Below are positions 6,165 to 9,582 of a stretch of DNA of 9,582 nucleotides, one piece after another. A program made the position numbers and the translations under genes. The DNA is from an uncultured Eubacteriales bacterium (GTDB lineage: Bacteria > Bacillota > Clostridia > Lachnospirales > Anaerotignaceae). The DNA lies in contig CAKTER010000050.1 of assembly GCA_934552695.1 (NCBI GenBank), positions 1 to 9,582 of the forward strand. The letters are read 5' to 3'. Positions within the stretch are counted from its first letter, which is position 1. Every line of letters starts with the position of its first letter. The notes under the pieces were generated by a model that ran no database searches, was not told where the DNA came from, and saw nothing but the letters and a program-made list of their open reading frames with translations.

Positions 6165-7529
6165 ATGGATTTTGCAACGACGATGAAAAAACTGGGTCTG
6201 GAACAGCTGATGAACTATCTGTATAAGGATCCCGACAAAAATATGTTAAAGATTTTGGACTGGGCCGATAAGTTTGCCAAGGGGACCTTCGAGCCTCAGC
6301 GGAAAACCATCCGGGAAGTGATTTCGGACCCCAACAGCACCTATTATCCTTTCGTTCACCGGCTGCTGGAGGACATCGACCCCGATGTGTTTAAGACCGT
6401 TGTGACCAACTTCTTTATCAACTCCGCTCTGGTCGGCTGGAAAAAGCAGGACGAGTACCGGAACAAATACAACTGCAACGTGCCCTGGGCTATCCTGCTG
6501 GATCCCACCTCTGCCTGTAACCTGCACTGCACCGGCTGCTGGGCGGCTGAGTACGGCAATAAGCTGAACCTGACCTTCGACGAGATCGACAACCTGATCG
6601 AGCAAGGTAAGGAAATGGGCATTTACATGTACATCTACACCGGCGGCGAACCTCTGGTGAGAAAGAACGACATTATCCGCCTGTGCGAGAAGCACAACGA
6701 CTGCGTGTTCCTGTGCTTCACCAACGCTACGCTGATTGACGAAGAGTTTGCCGACAATATGCTGCGGGTCAAGAACTTCGTGCCTGCTATCTCGCTGGAA
6801 GGCTTTGAGGAAGCTACCGACGGCCGTCGGGGCGAAGGCGTTTACAACAAGGTTATCCACGCCATCGAGATCCTGCATCGCAAAAAGCTGCTGTTCGGTA
6901 TTTCCTCCTGCTACACCAGCGTAAACTTCGAGTCCATCACCTCCGAAGAGTTTATCGACAAGCTGATCGAGATGGGCGTGTTCTTTATCTGGTACTTCCA
7001 CTACATGCCCGTAGGCAACGACGCTACGCCCGAGCTGATGCTGACGCCTGAGCAGCGTGTGGAAATGTTCCATCGTATCCGCCACTATCGGCAGACCAAG
7101 CCTCTGTTTATGATGGACTTCCAGAATGACGGCGAGTATGTGGGCGGCTGCATTGCCGGTGGCCGTCGCTACCTGCACATCAACGCCAACGGCGATGTGG
7201 ACCCCTGCGTGTTCATCCACTATTCCGATTCCAACATCCGGGAAAAGACTCTGCTGGAGGCACTGTGCTCTCCCATGATGATGGCGTACCACGATGGGCA
7301 GCCCTTTAACGACAATATGCTGCGGCCCTGCCCCATGCTGGAGAACCCCGAGCTGCTGCGGCAGATGGTGGAAAAGGCCGGCGCTCACTCCACCGACCTG
7401 CAATCTCCCGAATCCGCCGAGCATCTGTGCGCCAAGTGCGACCGGTATGCCGCCAACTGGAAGCCCGAAGCCGAAAAGCTGTGGGCTGTCCGCCGGGAGG
7501 AACGTCTGGCTCAGGGCAAGAAGTGCTAA
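6165..7529 (+). CDS. Radical SAM protein with SPASM-like C-terminal cysteines
   Basis: 454-residue probable radical SAM enzyme using a [4Fe-4S] cluster to cleave S-adenosylmethionine. C118-x3-C122-x2-C125 (SACNLHCTGCW) is the canonical cluster motif, and YTGGEP (158-163) is the SAM-contacting GGEP motif. The C-terminal part has further cysteines: C329 and C348 in a SPASM-like segment (GGCIAGG....INANGDVDPC), then C389, C422 and C425, enough for one or two auxiliary clusters. An N-terminal helical extension of about 105 residues precedes the barrel. The substrate is not evident; it does not look like an anaerobic sulfatase-maturing enzyme, and no precursor peptide gene is visible nearby. GGAGG (6151-6155) lies nine bases before ATG 6165. 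Codon choice is strikingly biased to AAC, ATC, TTC and CTG compared with the neighbours, suggesting high expression. A strong terminator follows. Confidence 0.92.
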   Translation: MDFATTMKKLGLEQLMNYLYKDPDKNMLKILDWADKFAKGTFEPQRKTIREVISDPNSTYYPFVHRLLEDIDPDVFKTVVTNFFINSALVGWKKQDEYRNKYNCNVPWAILLDPTSACNLHCTGCWAAEYGNKLNLTFDEIDNLIEQGKEMGIYMYIYTGGEPLVRKNDIIRLCEKHNDCVFLCFTNATLIDEEFADNMLRVKNFVPAISLEGFEEATDGRRGEGVYNKVIHAIEILHRKKLLFGISSCYTSVNFESITSEEFIDKLIEMGVFFIWYFHYMPVGNDATPELMLTPEQRVEMFHRIRHYRQTKPLFMMDFQNDGEYVGGCIAGGRRYLHINANGDVDPCVFIHYSDSNIREKTLLEALCSPMMMAYHDGQPFNDNMLRPCPMLENPELLRQMVEKAGAHSTDLQSPESAEHLCAKCDRYAANWKPEAEKLWAVRREERLAQGKKC

Positions 7530-7557
7530 AAGCCGGATACTATCTCAAATACAAACG

Positions 7558-7589
7558 AAGGAGCCTTTCCGAAAGGGAAGGCTCCTTTT
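7558..7589. terminator. Strong intrinsic terminator, GAAA tetraloop
   Basis: AAGGAGCCTTTCC (7558-7570), loop GAAA (7571-7574), then GGGAAGGCTCCTT (7575-7587): a 13-bp stem with one T-G wobble, ending in TTTT (7586-7589). It ends the radical SAM operon. Its mirrored tail lacks a long T-run on the minus strand, but it is also the only hairpin seen downstream of the small membrane protein gene and may serve both. Confidence 0.88.
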
Positions 7590-7631
7590 GCGTGCGAGAA
7601 GTTGTTTTTAAAAGCGGAACGGGCCAAAGCT

Positions 7632-7982
7632 TTATTCTGCCCGGGGTGGGGTTTTCGGCATTTTAGCAAAGGCCACAAAGCAGAAAATGGTTTGCAATAC
7701 CACAAAGAGGGCATAGAGGAACATACACAAAATGGAAACGGCGTACAAAATCCCAGCGACCAACGCAGCCCACCGGGCGTTGAGAGCCCAGCCAATCCAG
7801 TTGAATGCGGCGGCGATGCCGACGCAAACCATGTGGGGCGTAACCAGGGCGGTAGCCAATCCGGCAGCCAGGACTTCGGTTCCGTCGGAAGAAAAAATCC
7901 CACTGGTAAAATAGGCGACAAGATAGAGCAGATAGAGCGTGCCCAGGATGGCGGCGGCCAACAGTAATTTACTTCGTTTCAT
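7632..7982 (-). CDS. Small four-helix membrane protein, unknown function
   Basis: 116-residue very hydrophobic protein with about four transmembrane helices: roughly 5-25, 37-62, 70-88 and 89-106. The N-terminus is basic (MKRSK) and the tail is short and Pro-rich with charged residues (AKMPKTPPRAE). No enzymatic motif is visible and I do not recognise the family. The start at 7982 follows AAAGGAGG (rc about 7990-7997), which overlaps the stop region of the lipoprotein gene. The gap to that gene is 15 bases, so the two are almost certainly co-transcribed and may act together at the membrane. Confidence 0.75.
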   Translation of the reverse strand: MKRSKLLLAAAILGTLYLLYLVAYFTSGIFSSDGTEVLAAGLATALVTPHMVCVGIAAAFNWIGWALNARWAALVAGILYAVSILCMFLYALFVVLQTIFCFVAFAKMPKTPPRAE

Positions 7983-7997
7983 ACAATACCTCCTTTG

Positions 7998-9119
7998 TTA
8001 TTCGCTTAATTTTTTCTCCTCATATAAGGTGCAGAAATCATCGTAGCAGGGATTTTCCCAGGTGTTGCCGTCAAAGGTTTCGTAGGAAACGACAATGGCC
8101 TTAAACGTTTTAATCCCGCAGTGCTCGCTGAGGGAGAATCCACTGTTTTCCCCGGCGGTAGCTCCGGCGGCCAGATTGACGTCATTATAAGCTGCCTTTT
8201 TGATATAAGAGCTGTCGCCAAAATCAAATTGGCCTTCGATTTTGACGGGAAGATTGTTTTCGTCCCAGGCCGCGAAAGCGACGACAACGTTCCGAATATC
8301 GTCCTCGGTGTTGTTTTGCAGAGTAACCTGTAACATATCCGGATAAAGGGTTTTGTAGGTTTCATCCTGTACTACATAGCTGGTATGGATAATGGTGACG
8401 GGCTGTTCGCTTAAACGGGCCTCCAAATCGGAAGCGGTTACAGTGGAAGTGTTTTCTCGAGGGGTGGGAGCAAAGCTGCTGTCCGTAATTTTTACATCCA
8501 AGGTCATATCTTCCGCATATTTTGTGTCCTTGTATAGGTCACAAAAATCGTCAAAGTAGGGATTTTTCCAAGTATCGCCCTCGAAGGTTTCAAAAGAGAC
8601 GGCAATGGCTTTAAAATGGTTGATGGAATTGTCCTCGCCCAAAGAATACCCGCCATCTTCTCCGGCGGTGCCTCCGGCAATCAGATTGATTCCGTCGTAG
8701 CGTACCTGTTTGATGTAGTCCCCGTCGCTAAAATCAAATTGGCCTTCGATTTTGACGGGAAGATTGTTTTCGTCCCAGGCGACAAAAGCGACAACCGCAT
8801 TTTTGATATCGGTATCCGTGTGGTTAGTCAAAGTGGCCTGCAACATATCCGGGTACAAAGATTTGTATTGCTCGTCCTGAACGACGTACCGGGTTTGCGT
8901 AACGGCCAAGGGCTGCTCCGCCAAGAGGGCGTCAAACTCCTCCAAGGTCAGAGTCTTTTCTACGGGCTGGGAAGGAGCTTGGGAAGTGGCAGGAGCTGCT
9001 TCGGTTTGGCTGTTGGCTGCGTTTGGATTGTTTTGAGAAGTCCCGGACGAAGAACATCCCGAAAAGAGCAGCAGGCCGGTGAGAAGCAGAGCTGAAAAAC
9101 GAAAAACCTTGTAGCGCAT
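7998..9119 (-). CDS. Lipoprotein with two tandem DUF5780-like repeats
   Basis: 373-residue exported lipoprotein. The signal peptide (1-21, MRYKVFRFSALLLTGLLL) ends in the lipobox LFSG-C22, so Cys22 would be lipidated and the protein anchored outside the membrane. A Ser/Gln/Ala/Pro-rich linker (23-55) follows. Then come two homologous domains of about 145 residues offset by exactly 170 residues (e.g. YVVQDE at 79 and 249, AWDENNLPVKIEG at 114 and 284, no gaps). The domains resemble DUF5780 as I remember it, which has no known function. The second copy carries extra cysteines (C334, C358) not in the first. An ATG at 9125 directly abuts GGAGG (9126-9130) with no spacing, so the ATG at 9119, six bases further on, is the real start. 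The small membrane protein gene follows closely; transcription comes from the divergent region by the XRE gene. Confidence 0.85.
   Translation of the reverse strand: MRYKVFRFSALLLTGLLLFSGCSSSGTSQNNPNAANSQTEAAPATSQAPSQPVEKTLTLEEFDALLAEQPLAVTQTRYVVQDEQYKSLYPDMLQATLTNHTDTDIKNAVVAFVAWDENNLPVKIEGQFDFSDGDYIKQVRYDGINLIAGGTAGEDGGYSLGEDNSINHFKAIAVSFETFEGDTWKNPYFDDFCDLYKDTKYAEDMTLDVKITDSSFAPTPRENTSTVTASDLEARLSEQPVTIIHTSYVVQDETYKTLYPDMLQVTLQNNTEDDIRNVVVAFAAWDENNLPVKIEGQFDFGDSSYIKKAAYNDVNLAAGATAGENSGFSLSEHCGIKTFKAIVVSYETFDGNTWENPCYDDFCTLYEEKKLSE
8220..8270 (-). repeat. Second copy of a 51-bp identical segment in the lipoprotein gene
   Basis: Bases 8220-8270 equal bases 8730-8780 at every position, an offset of 510 bp (170 codons). 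This copy encodes AWDENNLPVKIEGQFDF of the second repeat domain. Bases either side differ readily between the two copies. Confidence 0.9.
8730..8780 (-). repeat. First copy of a 51-bp identical segment in the lipoprotein gene
   Basis: This copy encodes the same 17 residues in the first repeat domain. It is identical to 8220-8270, synonymous positions included, whereas the adjoining sequence has diverged. Confidence 0.9.
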
Positions 9120-9142
9120 AAACATCCTCCTAACTTAAAATT

Positions 9143-9199
9143 TAGCATAATTTTACGCTATTAGCGTAATAACTACATTATAGCTTATGTAATACGCTA
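9143..9199. promoter_or_regulatory. Three tandem operator-like sites, 19-bp period
   Basis: The half-site consensus is TAGCGTAA. Site 1 (9143-9160): TAGCATAA and TTACGCTA, inverted. Site 2 (9162-9180): TAGCGTAA with a degenerate partner CTACATTA. Site 3 (9181-9199): TAGCTTAT and ATACGCTA. Forward half-sites begin at 9143, 9162 and 9181, exactly 19 bases apart. A further perfect pair, TTACGCT-att-AGCGTAA (9153-9169), bridges sites 1 and 2. The array covers the lipoprotein promoter and the upstream part of the XRE promoter, making the XRE protein the likely binder. Confidence 0.6.
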
Positions 9200-9206
9200 A
9201 AAGCAA
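9177..9206 (-). promoter_or_regulatory. Promoter for the lipoprotein operon
   Basis: On the minus strand, a perfect TATAAT (rc of 9177-9182) lies 18 bases after TTGCTT (rc of 9201-9206). Transcription would start near 9170, about 50 bases before the ATG at 9119. The -10 sits in operator-like site 2 and the spacer in site 3. Confidence 0.6.
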
Positions 9207-9223
9207 TAGTTATAATACTATTG
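9204..9223. promoter_or_regulatory. Perfect inverted repeat framing the XRE -10 box
   Basis: CAATAGT (9204-9210) and ACTATTG (9217-9223) are perfect inverted arms whose six-base spacer is exactly TATAAT (9211-9216), the plus-strand -10 box of the XRE gene. The sequence differs from the TAGCGTAA sites, so it may be a second operator type. No good -35 is present; positions 9188-9193 fall in site 3. Confidence 0.5.
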
Positions 9224-9238
9224 TTTGGAGGTGAAGCT

Positions 9239-9571
9239 GTGGAAGGACTGTCTTTGGAACAGATTGGAAATCGTTTGCGCCGGATTCGGTTGGAGCTGGA
9301 TTTAACAAGGGAACAATTTGCCGAGCAGGTGGGCATTTCGCCTCAGTTTTTGGCAGAGATTGAAAATGGGAAAAAGGGGATGTCGGCCGAAACACTCTTT
9401 AAAATCTGTACCCGTTTTGATTTGTCTGCGGATTATCTTTTGTTGGGCAAGTATTCCGCTACACAGCTTTCAGACCCGGTTCAAAAAGCGCTGGATGGGT
9501 TTTCGGATTCCTATCGGACGTTAACGGAAGAGATTATTCGGGCGATTGAAAAAGTGGCGGCGATGAAATAA
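9239..9571 (+). CDS. XRE-family helix-turn-helix transcriptional regulator
   Basis: 110-residue DNA-binding protein. Residues 6-70 form an HTH_3 domain: IGNRLRRIRLELDLTREQFAEQVGIS, a recognition helix around QFLAEIENGKKG, then SAETLFKICTRFDLSADYLLLG. The C-terminal 40 residues are probably helical and may help dimerise. The GTG at 9239 is chosen because GGAGG (9227-9231) stands seven bases before it. An upstream in-frame TTG at 9221 would be at or before the predicted transcription start and has no ribosome binding site. It is divergent from the lipoprotein operon, and the shared 120-base control region holds operator-like repeats overlapping both promoters, so a repressor of its own gene and of the lipoprotein is the simplest reading. 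The inducing signal is unknown. Confidence 0.9.
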   Translation: MEGLSLEQIGNRLRRIRLELDLTREQFAEQVGISPQFLAEIENGKKGMSAETLFKICTRFDLSADYLLLGKYSATQLSDPVQKALDGFSDSYRTLTEEIIRAIEKVAAMK

Positions 9572-9582
9572 GGGGCTATGGC

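Noticed and set aside
6246..7424. A 392-codon open frame antisense to the radical SAM gene
   Set aside because: A shadow of strongly codon-biased coding sequence; no ribosome binding site, and the product is an unstructured-looking Val/His/Gln-rich chain.
6165..7529. Radical SAM gene as a RiPP maturase or anaerobic sulfatase-maturing enzyme
   Set aside because: No small precursor peptide ORF with a ribosome binding site and no sulfatase lies in the operon; the cysteine layout alone does not decide.
9142..9200. A short CRISPR-like repeat array
   Set aside because: Units are 8-9 bases, inverted as well as direct, with almost no spacers, in a promoter; operators explain it better.

Overview
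The window looks like a chromosomal accessory stretch from a moderately GC-rich clostridial Firmicute, probably a gut Oscillospiraceae-type bacterium. The reasons are strong AGGAGG ribosome binding sites before nearly every gene, Firmicute-style families (WYL regulator, DUF308 membrane protein, XRE regulator, LFSGC lipoprotein) and third-position GC bias in most genes. The genus is an inference. No tRNA, rRNA, transposase or CRISPR array is visible.

Layout. (1) 1-571, + strand: 3' part of a GIY-YIG-type nuclease with a DUF4357 C-terminus, cut by the left edge. (2) 612-3198, + strand: a Type II restriction-modification module, with a PD-(D/E)XK endonuclease followed by a C5-cytosine methyltransferase carrying an N-terminal helix-turn-helix. 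Its promoter overlaps a perfect inverted repeat. The intergenic gap holds a hairpin that would mask the methyltransferase ribosome binding site, plus a possible internal promoter. (3) 3246-5406, - strand: a WYL-domain regulator followed by a SWIM-like zinc-finger protein of unknown role, ending at a hairpin terminator shared with the convergent R-M operon. (4) 5485-7589, + strand: a DUF308 membrane protein and a radical SAM/SPASM-like enzyme with highly optimised codon use, apparently one operon with its own promoter and a strong terminator. (5) 7632-9206, - strand: a secreted lipoprotein made of two tandem 170-residue repeats, followed by a small four-helix membrane protein. (6) 9239-9571, + strand: a small XRE-family regulator divergent from the lipoprotein.

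How the parts may work together. The R-M genes form a self-contained defence unit whose HTH-bearing methyltransferase is the obvious candidate autoregulator. The XRE protein and lipoprotein share a compact divergent control region with three tandem 19-bp-spaced operator-like sites and a separate palindrome around the XRE -10 box, so the XRE protein probably represses both. The most interesting signals are regulatory: the operator and masked ribosome binding site in the R-M system, and the operator array near the right edge. The uncharacterised DUF308/radical SAM pair and the WYL/SWIM pair are the least explained gene sets.
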